Origin: Alligator mississippiensis
Taxonomy: Eukaryota > Chordata > Crocodylia > Alligatoridae
DNA: 64,000 nucleotides
Reading direction: 5' to 3'
Assembly: GCF_030867095.1 (NCBI RefSeq)
Contig: NC_081824.1
Span: forward strand, 302,762,956-302,826,955
Part shown: positions 1 to 12,587 of the stretch, piece by piece
Position numbering within the stretch: the stretch's first letter is position 1
Layout: every line of letters starts with the position of its first letter
The notes under the pieces: generated by a model
Databases searched by the model: none
The model's input: only the letters and a program-made list of their open reading frames with translations
What the model was told of the DNA's origin: nothing
Position numbers and translations under genes: made by a program

Positions 1-11
1 TAATCCCACAT

Positions 12-93
12 GCAGGGGCGTGCGCCAAGGCAAAAAGCAGTCTCACAGATTTGTGCCACTGCTTTTTTCCCTGAGGCAACCGTATGCCCCTGC
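12..93. repeat. Short imperfect hairpin (MITE-like remnant)
   Basis: The outer ends are inverted copies of each other (GCAGGGGC at 12, GCCCCTGC ending at 93). The arms of roughly 30-40 bases contain matching A-rich and T-rich runs around CAAAAAGCAGT and ACTGCTTTTTT. It looks like a small foldback element; no target duplication was identified. Confidence 0.5.
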
Positions 94-106
94 TCATGGT
101 GTTGTG

Positions 107-612
107 GTACATCTATATGTGCAATGAATTTGAAGCGATAAACTCCAGAGCAATTTGAGTTGGCGGAAACTACAGCATCTAGTAAAGTAGTAAACTGCAG
201 CATCTATATGTGTGCCTAGGACAGCAGCAATTTGAGCTGGGGTAGAGTAGTTTATGTCAGGTCCACTCCTGCCCTGCTGTGCCCTGGGCTCAGAATGGCA
301 GCATCAGGTGGCAGAGGGGCTGACTGGCACACGAGGGTGCTGAAAGTGCTGAGCTGTGTGGCTAGGCAGCAGGCAGGAGTCTGGCCCCCTGATGGCTGGG
401 CTGACTGGGTGCAATTTACACCCACGGTCAATGTCTACATGCATTTAATCACAATTAATTATTGTGCAGTAAGATAGTACTGTCCCTGATAGTACTATCT
501 TATAGCGGTATTAATTGTTTACTGTGGCCTAATATTGTCACATGTGCAGACTGTGACACTTTACTCTGCAGCGAATTAGTCTACTCTGCAAAAAAGCGCA
601 TGTGTAGACACA
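107..612. mobile_element. Non-autonomous inverted-repeat element, 'CTACATGTG' family, copy 1
   Basis: The left end resembles TACATCTATATGTGC and the right end reads GCGCATGTGTAGACA, so the termini are inverted. The interior shares the phrase AAACTCCAG preceded by GAAGCGATA with the copy at 61.03-61.36 kb. No coding capacity is seen. Family membership is inferred from shared ends; the superfamily is not known, and the right end is uncertain. Confidence 0.45.
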
Positions 613-1798
613 GCAAGTGGCTTCTCAGTCACTGCTTAAGCCCAGCTGAAATGCCAATAGAGAGATTATCTAAGTTTTAAGACACCATAATACAACAGAC
701 ACAAGTTTAGATATGGTGGCTACACATGCCCTGCACTAGTTACTTTCCTAAAAACATAAACTAAGGGAAGCTGTCTCTTTGGTATTACATTTTGACCACA
801 GGCAGCCTAATTTTAGCTTGTAGCTGCTGAGCAGTAAGCATGAGTTTTTAGTGCCTGGTGCAGATATACAGGAGGGTTCAGTATGCTGAATTATTCTAAG
901 TTCAAATGCTTTGGATGCTTTATTCCTTTAATCATGCTTTCCTGTACCTGTTCTTACCTGATTTTTTTTTCTTGCCATCATACCAAAGTTTTGCTTGCTT
1001 CCACTCACACTGACCCACTTTTTTTTTCTTATGATCCTAGGCTGACTCTTGCATTTCCCCCACCTCCAAATGCCTTAAACTTTTCTTGTCATGTACTTGG
1101 AAGGATTAGCTATCTTTGAAAACTGAAGGTCAAGGAATTCCATCTGGGTCTTTGACTCTACCACAATCCTGATTTCTGGCTAAAGTGATGTGCTACTGTT
1201 CTAATATATCAAAATGGGAGGGGGGAACAGTCCAATATCCTCATGGCACGAGATACAAAAATAACTGGATTTACAAAAAGGGCACATAGGAAAAATACTC
1301 AAAACCTGGCCCAGAGCAAAAATCATTTGAAGAGAGAAAGCAATGGCTTTTGGGTGTGTCTCCATAAACACAATTCAAATGAGAGGAAATGCTGGCTCAC
1401 TGGAGGAGATATGAATGGAATACCAAAAGCCACTTCAGTTGTTTCCCAGAAGCAATAAGGAATCTTGATCCCTTCACTTCAGAGGGCTCATGGAACCCTT
1501 TCCATGCACTCATTTAATAGTTTACTAAGACTAGATCCATTAAAACTAAATATGCTCACGTGGAGTACTAGTTAGGCAGTTTATATAAGCTATTAATCTG
1601 CTCTCCTCCAACTGAAGGTACAGACACATTTGTGGCAATGTATATTACTTACCTTCCTAACCCAAAGAGTTCTAGACTCCTCAGTTTTTCTCCCCTGAGG
1701 CAAATCAAATTAAAATAAAATTCTCAAGGCCAAATGTAAGCGGAGGAGAACAGAGTCAGAACTTTAAGCTAAGTAAGGAAGCAGGGAAGGCAGACAAA
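613..1798. other. Intergenic DNA with no recognised feature
   Basis: AT-rich non-coding sequence. The reading frames here are short, lack recognisable motifs and look like chance. Nothing repeated elsewhere in the window was spotted. Confidence 0.6.
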
Positions 1799-2805
1799 AA
1801 ATCATAGAAAAGTAGGGCTGGAAGGGACCTCAGGAAGCATCTAGTTCAACCCCTTCCTCAAGGAAGCAGCATCCTTGATTAAACCATCCCATTCAAGTCT
1901 CTGTCCAACCTACTCTTAAAAACATCTAAGGATGGAGATTTCACAGCTTCTCTGAGCCCAGTGCAACATTTAGCCACTCGCATACTGAGAAAGTTCTTCC
2001 TAATTTCCAACCAAAGTTTCACTTGATGCAATCTAAGACCATTGTACCTGGTCCCATGTCCTACACCCACAGAGTATAGTCTATCACAATCCTATTTTAT
2101 AATCCCCCTTTGTATATTTCAAAACTGTTATCAAATCCCTCCCCGGTCTTCACTTCTTCAGGCTAAATAATTCTAGTTCTTTTATCCTTTCCTTGTAAAG
2201 CATATTTGCCAGGCCTTTAATCATTTTTGTCACTCTCCACTGGACTCTTTCTAATCTGTTTACATCTTTCTTGAAGTGTGGGGCCTCAAACAAGACACAA
2301 GACTCCAGTTAAGGTCTCATCAATGCCTAATGGAAGGAAAGGATCGCTTCCCTAGATTTGCAAGTGACACAACTGGTAATATAACCCTTCATACTCTTGC
2401 CTTTTTTGCAACAAGATATGCTATTGGCTCATATTCAGCTTATGGTCCACTGTAAACCCAAGATCCTTCTCTGCAGTACTACAGCCTAGCCAGTCATTTC
2501 CCAGTTTGTATTTATGCATACAGGTTTTTCTTTCCAAGTTCAGAACTTTGCACTTGTCCTTGTTCAATTTCATCCAATTGATTTTTGACTATTTCTCTAT
2601 ATTATTATAGCATTGCATTGGTGGCTCGTGTTCATTTTGCAGTCGATCATGACTCACAGATCTCTTTCAGTTGTGGTGTTGGCTGTAAGTATGTTATGGA
2701 TTATTTCTGCCCAGATGAAGCACTTTACATTTCTCAGTGTTAAACATCATCAGGTTTAGATCTGCCCACTTTACAAGCCTGCCCAGGCTGTCTTCCAACA
2801 TGCTT
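1799..2805 (-). mobile_element. CR1 LINE fragments, 3' part, antisense
   Basis: It begins with the reverse complement of the CR1 3' end (ATCATAGAAAAGTAGGGCTGG, then GGGACCTCAGG). It runs on through sequence that, read on the minus strand, corresponds to the C-terminal region of CR1 ORF2. Around 2620-2805 a second subfamily seems to start, because the 'GTTCATTTTG' segment repeats a part already seen near 2430. It is probably a mosaic of two CR1 pieces. There is no intact frame. Confidence 0.8.
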
Positions 2806-3440
2806 ATAGCAAAGCGAACAACACTCTGGCATGCATCAATCGATGCATCATAAGCAAGACTAAGGGTGTCATCTTCTCGCTCTACTCAGCATTGGTGAAG
2901 CCACAGCAGGAGCATTGGTGAGGCTACTGTGTCCAGTTCTGGGTGCTGCACTTCAAGAGGGATGTAGATAAGCTGGAAAGAGTCCAAAGGAGGGCCACAC
3001 AAATAATTAAAGGTCTGGAGAACAGACCATATGAGGAGAGGCTGAAGGACATGGGACTGTTCAGCCTGGAAAAGAGAATACTTAGGGGGGACTTGGTGGC
3101 AGCCTTTAAGTATATAAGGGGCAAACATGAGGGGCTAGGAGAACATCTGTTCACCAAGGCATCCCAGGGGAAGAAAAGGAATAATGGTCATGAACTGATA
3201 GAAGATTGCTTCAGATTAGACATAAGAAAAAAATTATTTATGGTTCATGTGTCCAGAGTCTGGAGCAGACTCCCCCCAGAGGTGGTTCAGTCACCTTCCC
3301 TGGAGATCTTCAGAAGATAACTGAACATACACCTCACTGGGGTCATCTGACCTCAGCAGTCCTTCCTGCCTTAGAGCAGGGGGGCTGGACCTGATGATAT
3401 CATGAGGTCCCTGCCAGCCCCTAACTTCTATGAATCTATT
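2806..3440 (+). mobile_element. CR1 LINE 3' end, sense, nested between antisense CR1 pieces
   Basis: A 125-codon frame at 2943-3320 reads FKRDVDKLERVQRRATQII and EERLKDMGLFSLEKRILRGD, which is the conserved C-terminal block of CR1 ORF2. It is followed by a CR1 3' UTR ending in CTGCCAGCCCC and TCTATGAATCTAT. It lies between antisense CR1 segments whose content continues on the far side (RT region at 3.45-4.29 kb), so it probably inserted into them. No target duplication was found, as is usual for CR1. Confidence 0.85.
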
Positions 3441-4290
3441 ATACAATACCAGAACCAGGACAGACCCCTGAGGCATCCCACTTGATACTTCCTCCCAGCT
3501 GGACACCAAGCCATTGATGACTATACATAGAGGACAATGATCCAATTAGTTTTGTAACCACTTTATAGTACTTCCATCTAGTCTGTATTTCCTTAACCTG
3601 TTAATGAGAATGTTGTGGGAGATAGTATCAAAAGCCTTGTTAAAAAGTAAAGGTAAATCACATTGACTGTTTTTCCCCATATCCACAGAGCCTCTCACCT
3701 TTTCATAGAAGGAAATCAAGTTGGTCAGGTATGACTTGCTCTTGATGAATCTATTCTGGCTGTTCCTGATCACCTTGTTCTCCTCAATGCTTAGAAATAA
3801 ATTCCTTGATGATCTGCTCTATGATCTTTCCAGGTATGAAGGTCAGACTGACTGGTGTGTAATTCCCCAGATCCTCCTTTTGTTAAAGATGAGCCCCATA
3901 TTTCCCCTTTTCTAGTCATCCAGGACCTTACTTGACCTACTTCAACACTCTAGGGTTCATTCTGTCTGGCCCTGACAACTTGAAAATATTCAGCTTCTTT
4001 AAGTAATCCCTGACCTGTTCTTCTCTAGTTGCCTGTCTCCTTTCCTATCTTTGCTACCAAATTAACTTGTCATCTGGTAGCTTGCTTCTTTGCCTATAAT
4101 ATGGCCTTTTTAACATACAGCCAGTTCACCTGAACTCCTTTTCCCCTCAGACTTACTTCCCTGGGGGATCCTCTCCTTCTAAAGGTATGCCATTCTGAGG
4201 TCCATTGTCTTTATTCAGCTGCTCTCTTTTGTTCTTTCCCTCAGGCCACTGTCATCCAGGTTACCTACCGGGTGACGATGCTCTTCTCTG
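3441..4290 (-). mobile_element. CR1 LINE, RT-region fragment, antisense
   Basis: Read on the minus strand, the frames at 3546-3773 and neighbouring frames show RT-region text such as KSYLTNLISFYEKV and NKAFDTISHNILINRLRKYRLDG, i.e. CR1 RT motifs with LDFNKAFD decayed. Upstream parts of ORF2 continue to about 4.29 kb. It is likely the 5'-ward continuation of the antisense CR1 at 1.8-2.8 kb, split by the sense CR1. Confidence 0.75.
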
Positions 4291-4358
4291 AAATAGCTGC
4301 TTATAGTCATTCCTTTGACTAACACAAAATATAGCCGTTCTTTATGTAGGTAGATACA

Positions 4359-4614
4359 GGGCATGTCTGTACATGTGCTTTAATGCACAGTAGCCTATTT
4401 TACTGCACATAAGAGAATCACAGCCAAAATCATGCTAATACACTAATGTGCAATAAAATTAAGTTACTGAACATTAAGCATCACTAAAAAAGTGTGCACT
4501 TTCACCACTGTGCATTAGGGCAGCCTAATGAGCATTTAGTTAGTACCTCACATTAGAAGTACAAAATTTAATGCACAGTATCAAAAGCACATTAATGAAC
4601 ATGTAGATGCAACC
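4359..4614. mobile_element. Non-autonomous inverted-repeat element, 'CTACATGTG' family, copy 2
   Basis: The left end (GGGCATGTCTGTACATGTGC) and the reverse complement of the right end (GGTTGCATCTACATGTTC) match well. Inside, both halves carry 'TTAATGCACA'-type sequence. It is about 256 bp with no coding capacity. The same termini recur near 6.58, 26.38, 44.56 and 61.03 kb. Confidence 0.65.
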
Positions 4615-6069
4615 ACAGGGTGATTTTCTAGTCCTAAAAGAATTCCTAGTGACAGTGCTTGGATCCTGAAAATACCTCATTCTATTGGATAATATAGGTT
4701 ACCAGTTGGGAGACTGGTAATCCATCAAATACCTGCAAGTTCATTTATTCTTAAAAATATGTAATATTTCCTTCCCAGCTCTGCAGGAATACCGTCAGCC
4801 TTCTGGATTCCCGTTGGCCTAATAAAAGATATCACTCTATCACAAGTTCTGATTTCTTTTACAGTGAATGCAAATTAAAATAACATGTTAACACAAAAAT
4901 AGCAATTGGGGGAGAGAGGGAAACCATAATAAAACTGTTTGCAAACTTCCTAAGTTCAATTTATATTTTAAAAATATTTTTTCAGTAACTCCTATACAGC
5001 TATCCCTAGCGAAATCCATTGTAGAACCTTAACACTGTTAAATATAACTGACAATCTCATTGATATTGAATACTGTTAATGGCAGTACAGAATACTATTT
5101 ATGTGTAGATTAAATACAGCTGTAACCATTTGAAATAAACTTATTAATACATGTGGGGCATATAAGGATTTTTGGAATGATAAATGCAGGCTCTCGTCTA
5201 CAGTTATTGATGCAATCTTTTCATAGCAAGACACACAGTTTGTGAGTATCTTGTCTGTTAATAGCTGTAGATCCCTACTGAATAGGTGCTCTATAGGAAT
5301 AGCAGTCACAAGGCAGGGTATATATGCACCTTTATAGACTAACTAAATAAGATATCTAGATATATATTTAGGGTTATTTAGATATATATCTCCTAGCAGG
5401 TCATCAGAGTTAAGTTGAAAGCACCCTTTTCTCAAGATTATCAAGATGATGATGTTGATTGGACCTTATCATTCAGCCTTCATTACCTGGGGTAGAGATA
5501 ATGCCAATGAGTTATCCATGGTGTTGTATGTTTGCCCTTACTAAGATGTTCCCTCAGCACATGATATGCTGGCTCATAGACTAGCTTGCTGTACCTATTC
5601 CTATAGTGATAAGTGACCACAGATTTGTAGCTCAGGGGATCCTTGTGTGGACTGCTGACCACAAATGTGTGTTAGTAGTGAATAAAAATTAAAACAAATA
5701 GAAAACAGACCCAACCAGAAAAAGAGATCATGCAACTTTAAACAGATATTCTAACAATGCTGTACATCCAGATCAATTAATTTTTATTCTAGCTATTTTG
5801 TGCCACCTTTAGATACTCATAATCTCCCACATCCTACTTTATTTAGGTCTTTACCTTTGCCTCCATCTCAAATACAGTAAATCTATTTTTTCAAGACATA
5901 GAATGCCATTGTGTTATTAAGGCAACAGTGCCTGGAGAATGGAGTGGCAGGAGATGATATCTCAGGATGGCAGGTCCCTGCTAATCTTACTTTTTTAGGG
6001 TATATGAACAAAGTTGCCTTGGTTCAGTTTCCAATATGAACACTCAGTGTATGTGACAGAAAGTTATTG
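4615..6069. other. Intergenic DNA with no recognised feature
   Basis: AT-rich sequence with only short chance reading frames. A tandem-like AGATATATATTTAG motif occurs near 5.35 kb. No exon, RNA gene or transposon protein motif was seen. Confidence 0.55.
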
Positions 6070-6576
6070 AGCAATCAGGACTCGTAGTAGAGATGATATC
6101 TTTTATTAGACCAACAAGGTTTTTGCAAAAAAAACACTTTAATTGCAAGCTTTTGAACAGAAAAACCCTTCATCAGGCATTGGAGAAAAGATTACAAAAG
6201 TTATCCTGGGTAGAAATGAAAGTTCATATTTCATAGGATTTCACAGAGGAGTCAATAGATGGAAAACTCCTCTGGGCAGTCAGTTCATAGCTGGTATGGA
6301 GTCTCTCATCTCTTGTGAGGTTCTGTGATGATGCAAATTACCTTGAAACAAAGGCAGGAGCAGTGTCTCAGGTTTCAGGTGGTCACAGTTGCTTCCCGCT
6401 TGGTAAAATATAAAAATTTCATTAAAAAAATCAGCTAAAATTTGGATACCAGAAAGTTATTGACGTAGTCATGGACAGCTATATTTGCATTACTGGGCTA
6501 CACAAATACCTGTGCCACAGACATCAGTCCCACTATCTTGGAGGTTTCACATGACCACCTCTGTTTACAACCTACT

Positions 6577-7030
6577 GGGCATGTCTACATGTGCACTTTA
6601 ATGTGCATTCGCCTATTTAATGTGCGTTGTCACAAAAAAATCTGTGCGCTTTCGCTAATGCACATTTAAATAGGATAATGAGTCTTTTCTTAGTACCTCA
6701 TGTATAAGGTGGAGGGCACTTTTACACATGGTTAGGGATGTAGGGGACAGTGCTTTAATTAAAGCGGCTCCAAGATCCACCTTAATTAAAGTGCCACTGC
6801 ATCTCCTGTAGCAGTGTCCCTGCACTTCAAAATGGCAGTGGAGGTGTTTGAACTGAAGCTCACTCAATGACCTTTAGTTCAAGTGCCCCTGCTATGATTT
6901 TTAACTGAGGGGATGCCAATACATGAGACACAGAAAGTTGCTGGAGCCCAGCAATTGATTAATTGAGTCTGCTCTGATGCACTGTAATTATACCACATCA
7001 GAGCAGCCTCCGTGTTCATGCACAGGTACC
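6577..7030. mobile_element. Possible inverted-repeat element, 'CTACATGTG' family, copy 3
   Basis: The left end GGGCATGTCTACATGTGCAC is nearly identical to the left end of the 4.36-kb copy. The right end near GTTCATGCACA is less clear. The interior is non-coding. It lies inside the span of the Penelope-like element, so it would be the younger of the two. Confidence 0.4.
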
Positions 7031-7249
7031 AAATAACATATTGCATTTCATTGGGTGAGAGTTAGTCTGCAGATTAATACTATAGCTTTTTATATATTGT
7101 GGCTAATGGGCCACCCTGTGCCTTAAGAGACAAAAAAGAGGCTCAGAGGGAGGTGGAGAGGGAGCAAGCAAGAGTCCCAAGAAGAACAAGGGGAACGAGG
7201 TGGCATAAAAAAAGCCTTTGTTTGAAGCAGAGCTGTCTGCTGTGTTGTT

Positions 7250-8260
7250 TAAAATTTTGGTACTCTAAAACCTCTATTTGAATAGGCAACCACTTGTATA
7301 TGGTGGTTTGTATTTTACCATTCTGGATATTGATCATGGTGTCTAAAAAGGAAATGTTGGTGCTGGAGTATTCAAGAAATAGTCTGATAGAGGAGTGATG
7401 ATTGTTGAACTTGTGATGGAAATCAATCAGAGACTGCAGGGTTTTGGTTCAAATGATAAAGATGTCATCTATATATCTTAGGTATAGCATGGGTTTGATG
7501 GTGCAGTTCTTGAGGAATTCTTTTTCCAGGTGGGCCATAAAAAGGTTGGCATATAGTGGGGCCATTTTGGTGTCCATAGCTGTGCTCATGGTCTGGAGGA
7601 AGTGTTGGTTGTTGGGAGTGAAGTTGTTGTGTGTGAGGATGAAGTGTATAAATGCAGTAATATCTTGCGGTCTGTACTCTGAGTTGTAATCTTGCTCTTG
7701 TAGACATGTGAGGCAGCCTTGGATACCATCCTGGTATGGGTAAACTGGTAAACAACATAAATTGGTAAATAAATAAAAATTGGTAACATCCATGGAGACT
7801 AGAAGCATATTGCTGGGAAGGTGGTCTATATTTTTAAGTTTTTGCAGGAAGTCTGTTGTAACTTGGATAAAACTTGGTCTTTGGATGACAAGAGGTTTTC
7901 TGATGGATTTGATGATACCTGATATTTCTTCAGTTAGGGTTCCATGGTTGGAAATTATAGGTGTGCCGGGGTTCCCTTGTTTGTGGATTTTAGGGAGCGT
8001 GTAAAAAGTCCCTGGATTGGGTTGTGGAGAGATCAGGGTCTGAAGTTGTCTTGTAGTTCAGATGGAAATGATATGAAGGTGGTTTTGAGTTTTGAGGTGA
8101 AAAGGGGAATTGAATTTTCCTCTAGTTTCTCATAGTAGGTGGTGTCAGAGAGCTTTCTGTTGGCTTCTTTTATGTAGTCTTCATGTTTAAGGATAACTAT
8201 AGTTCCTCCTTTATCTGCTGGTTTTATTACTATTTGGTGGTTGGATCTTAGATATGTTAC
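7250..8260 (-). pseudogene. Penelope-like reverse transcriptase remnant
   Basis: The minus-strand reading, over more than one frame, contains the hallmarks of Penelope RTs in the expected order. These are a VIKPADKGGTI block near 8.22 kb, LPKIHKQGNPGTPIIS near 7.97-8.01 kb, LVSMDVTNFY near 7.79 kb, and then MGTKMAPSYAN-like text (here MDTKMAPLYANLF) and RYIDDIFII near 7.45-7.58 kb. The YIDD box is the catalytic motif. One clean 119-codon stretch is 7449-7808; sequence on either side is in other frames or interrupted, so this is a dead copy. In the family the RT is joined to a GIY-YIG endonuclease, which is not visible here. CR1 and retroviral RTs are excluded by the KPADKGG and LPKIHK blocks. 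Confidence 0.9.
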
Positions 8261-8570
8261 ATTTTAGACTATATTAAGTTAGATAAGGTTGAATCTTAGA
8301 GATTCTAGTAACATTCCCTCACATATTTGCCTCCCTTCCCCACCCCCTCCCATCCTACCTATACCTATTGTCTTCCAAAGTACCACTCATTTGCATTTTT
8401 ACAGACCTACATGTTACAAATTAACTTCTTTTTTTTACCTTGGAGGACACATAACACCAGCAGAGTCTCCCTATGCCTGAAGAAGGGTGCTTGTGCCCGA
8501 AACCTTGCAAAGAACAGTTTTTTCCCACAATTTAGTTGGTCTAATAAAAGATATCACATCTACCCAAAGA

Positions 8571-9055
8571 ACCTTGCCTGCCTGTACAAAAATGCATGAG
8601 CTTACTAAGAGCTGAACATTCCACAGCTGTGTTACAAAGTATGCGGTACATTTTGATCACGCAGGGAGTTAATTCAGAAAATAAGCACGAGTTTGTTGTC
8701 AGTCTGAATTCTAGTATGTTGTTTTCTTATCAGTACAAATCTCATCAAGACAGTTATTTTTTCAATAAAACCTTAGCAAGGTTGTTTTCTAGTACTATAA
8801 ATCCTAGAAAGTAAAAACGTTACTTCTTATCAGTAAAAATGTTATCATCTGTGTTGTTTCCCAATCTTCTAAAAACCACATCGCAGCAATATGCAAACTA
8901 TAAATAGCCAACACATCACACAGTGCAATTTACAAGGCACAATCACTCTTTAATTCCCAGGAGGTCTAAAACTCATTGCAAAAGAGCATTAATGGCACAA
9001 TGAATTTGAGCATATCCTCAGGGCTATAAAATGGAATTTTAGATAGAGAAAGAGT
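8571..9055. other. Short intergenic stretch, nothing recognised
   Basis: AT-rich sequence between the Penelope-like element and the next CR1. No motif or repeat could be assigned. Confidence 0.5.
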
Positions 9056-10640
9056 TCTAATAGGATTCTAACACTGTAAGGGAGGGCCACCTTCTTCCTT
9101 GTTCCCACAGCCAGGAGAGCTGGCTGTACTTTAAAGAAACCTTACTGAAGGCACAGGAACACACCATCCTGATGTACAGGAAGATTAGCAAGTATGGCAG
9201 AAGGCCAGCTTGGTTTAGCAGGAAAATCTCCAGTGAGCTAGACCACAAAAAGGAAGTTTATAAGAAGTAGAAACTTGCACAAACAAATAGGGAGAAGTAT
9301 AAAAGTGTTGCTTGGGCATGCAGGGATGAAATCAGGATGACCAAAGCACAGCTGCAGTTACAACTAGCAAGGGATGTGAAGGGTAACGAGAAGGATTTGT
9401 ACAAGTATGTCAGCAACAAGAGGAGGATCAGGGAAAGTGTGAGTTCTTTATTAAATTGGGGAGGCAGCCTAGTGATAAAAGATGCAGAAAAGGCTGAAGT
9501 GCTCAATGCCTATTTCGCATCGATCTCCACAGGCAAGGTCAGCTCCCAGGCTACTGTACCTGGCAGCACAGGTTGGGGAAGAGGTGAGCAGCTAACATTG
9601 GTAAAATAACAGGTTAGGGACTATTTAGAAAAAGCTGGACATGTACAAGTCCATGGGGCGAGGTGGCGATGCACCCGAGGGTTCTGAGGGAGTTGGCTGA
9701 TGTGCTTGCAGAGCTGCTGGCCATCATCTTGAAAACTGTGGCAATTGAGAGAAGTCCTAGATTATTGAAAAAGGGCAAATATAGTTCCCATATTTAAGAA
9801 AGGGAAGAAGGAGGATCCAGGAAACTACACACCAGTTAACCTCACCTCAGTCCCTGGAAAAAGCATGGAGCAGTCTCTTAAGAAATCCATTTCTAAGCAC
9901 TTGGAGGAAAAGAAGATGATTAGAAACAGTCCATATGGATTCACCAAGGGTAAGTCATGCCTGACCAACCTGATTGCCTTCTATAACAAGATGATTGGTT
10001 CTGTTGATGAGGGGAGACCAGTGGATGTGATATACCTTGACTTTAGCAAGGCTTTTGATATGGTCTCCCATAACATTCTCACAAGCAAGCTAAGGAAGTA
10101 CAGGTTGGATGAATGGACTGTAAAGTGGATAGAAAACTGTCTGGATCATCAGGCTCAGAGGGTAGTAGTCAATGGCTTGATGTCTAGTTTGTAGCCTGTA
10201 TCAAGTGGAGTGCCTCAGGGGCCAGTCCTGGGGCCAGTTTTGCTCAGTATCTTCATTAATGACTTGAAAGATAGAGTGCACCCTCAGCAATTTTGTAGAT
10301 GATACCAAGCTGGGAACAGTAGTAGATATGCTGGAGGGTAGGGCTAGGATTCACAGAGACCTCAACAAATTGGAGGGGTGGACCAAAAGAAATTTCATGC
10401 AGTTCAATAAGGACAGGTGCAAAGTCCTTCACTTAGGACAGAACACTCCCATGCACCAGTCCAGGCTGGGAACTGACAGGCTAAACAGCAGCTCTGCAGA
10501 AAAGAACCTGGGGGTTACAGCGGACAAGAAGCTGAACATGAGCTAACTGTGGGCCCTTGTTGCAAAGAAGCCTAACAGCATACTGGGCTTCATTGGTAGG
10601 AAAGTTGCAAGCAAATCAAAGGAAGTGATTATTTCAGATA
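9056..10640 (+). mobile_element. CR1 LINE, ORF2 fragment, 5' and 3' truncated
   Basis: Sense-strand frames give a continuous CR1 ORF2 order. The linker between endonuclease and RT includes PAWFSRKI-like text and KVYKK. Then come LARDVKGNEKDLYKYVSNKR and LNAYFASI (9337-9609), VIYLDFSKAFDMVSHNIL (in 9865-10194), GVPQGPVLGP, an out-of-frame FVDDTKLG, and MQFNKDRCKVLHLGQN (in 10328-10546). Several stops and frame changes separate the pieces. The typical 3' UTR is missing, so both ends are truncated. Confidence 0.88.
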
Positions 10641-12180
10641 CCTTGTTCCAGATGGACCCAAACCCTCAGACCCACCACGACCTCTCCATTAGATAGTGGA
10701 CTGGGTGAGATGGGCTGGTGGTATGCCCTCTGCCCATGGTGGCCTCGGGTTCGCCTTTTGGGGACCCTTTCCTGTTCTGAAATCCCTCCTTTTGCATCTT
10801 TTCCCTCTATGATGACTCTTCACCTTTCGGCATCGCTGACTGGTCTCTCCATGGTCATCATACTGTTCATGTTCTGACCTGTCAGCATATTCCTTTGTTT
10901 CACAAACCCATCACATGCACACATCCTAATTTGGGCTTTTTCTGGGCCTCCTAATTTGGTCTGTTCCCCCAAACTGGAAATTTCAAGGGCAAAGGCACAT
11001 TCCACTATCATTCTGCAACTACTTACATGGTAATTTTAAATAATTCCATTCAACAATCCCACTGTCCTGCAACAGGTTTCATCCCCCATCATAGTAGACA
11101 GTAAACAAGTCTCTCAGAATAAAAGGATGAATTCTAACATCACAACTGTCCATTAAAGCACCCTTTCTTCATTAGAGAAAATGGGCGAGAGTTCCAGAAA
11201 AAAAAATTTAGGCCTTGGAGCTCAGTGAAGAAGTACTCCTCCTTTCTATTTGTGAACTCTAAAGCCAATTTAGGGACAAATAATAGGAAGGAGGTTCTGT
11301 CTGTTGCCTCAAAGCAACTGGAGAATATTGTGTGTGCAAAGCTATCAGTAACCTCTTAAGGAGTAGCAAACTTCAGGACACAAGGCAATGGTATTTTTTT
11401 TAATAGTAGTACACACTTGTCATGTAAACCCCAAAAGCCAATCTGCTCAGGTCAGCTGGTTAGCAAATGATGGTAGCAGTCAAAGGTTGTGAGGAACTAG
11501 ATAATGATGAACATGCTTATAAATAGATAAGGAAGCTGCCGTACCAATGCACTGCATCTTTTGCTCTCTGGGGTAAGTGTATATTCCTATTGCCATTTTG
11601 AAGTTCTATAGCCTCTGCCAGTCATCCTGATTCTGAAGCACAATCTTTTTCAAATGCTGCTTCTCAGGCCCAGAAATGACACTACATGGAGTGAAACTGT
11701 CCTAAGGAAAGCTTCTTTTGAAACAGCTACTCAAGCTCATTATGGTCTTCCTCATTCCTCTCCCTGTTCTCATGCACATCCTTGTTCTCTGGGTTGTTGG
11801 AGAGCTTAGAAGTGAGGCTCTTGGCTTGTAAAGCTGTAGCTGTCTAGCAGGAACATCTCTGATACACCTGCATTTTCTGGCACCATGCATGTCTGACTAT
11901 CAACATCACAGCAGCGTTGTTCTGTCCACAACTCAGTACAGAGTTTGAAAATGTACCTGAAAAAGGATGGATCATGGGATGGCAAGACAGAAAACATGGG
12001 ATTTTTACAATTTGATCTGAAGGAATTGAATGTAGTGACTACTTTCTAGCTTCCATTGGATGTACCAGAGAACAGTGCATAAAGTCCAACAACAGTGCAA
12101 AGGAATGTGTCACTAATGTTGCACACAGCATAGAGCACATACTTCAGAGGAAATCAGCCTTGCAGTGACTCACAGTAAAG
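10641..12180. other. Intergenic DNA with no recognised feature
   Basis: Mixed-composition non-coding sequence. Minus-strand frames of about 60 codons are present but carry no recognisable motif. No repeat seen elsewhere in the window was identified. Confidence 0.5.
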
Positions 12181-12587
12181 TAAAAATATGCGTGCAGTTT
12201 AAAAAGCACCTGCCACCGGCAAAGCGGCAGTTTGTCCCCCGGCTTCAGCGAGAGACGAATGGGTGGAAGCCCGCTGCGCCCCTGTTGAGGCTAGGGACCC
12301 CCAGAGCACCCCAGTGGGACCCTGACCCAGACCTCCAGTGCAGCCGGAGGTAGGTGAGGCCTGTGGCAGGGAAGGAGGGGCCTCCAACCCAGTCAGCTGC
12401 AGGCCAGCTGACTGGGAGCCAAGGAGGGACATGCCCCCCCAGCTCCTACTTCGCCCAGCCCCCAGGGAACCATGTGACCGGAGCCTCATGAACAGGACGT
12501 GCAAACAGGTGTGCTTGTCTGCCCGGTGTATGAGTTAGCTCGGGAGTTCGTGCGGAAGGGTGAGCAGGAGGACCCAAGGCCCTGCCA

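Larger units (their letters stand above)
6070..8570 (-). mobile_element. Penelope-like retroelement, decayed, antisense
   Basis: The core (7.25-8.26 kb) encodes a Penelope-type reverse transcriptase on the minus strand. The flanks carry inverted copies of one terminal motif: GATATCTTTTATTAGACCAA near 6.09 kb and TTGGTCTAATAAAAGATATC near 8.54 kb. Penelope-like elements are known for such direct or inverted terminal arrangements. A small inverted-repeat element (about 6.58-7.03 kb) seems to have inserted into it. No GIY-YIG endonuclease was recognised. The outer edges are approximate. Confidence 0.75.
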
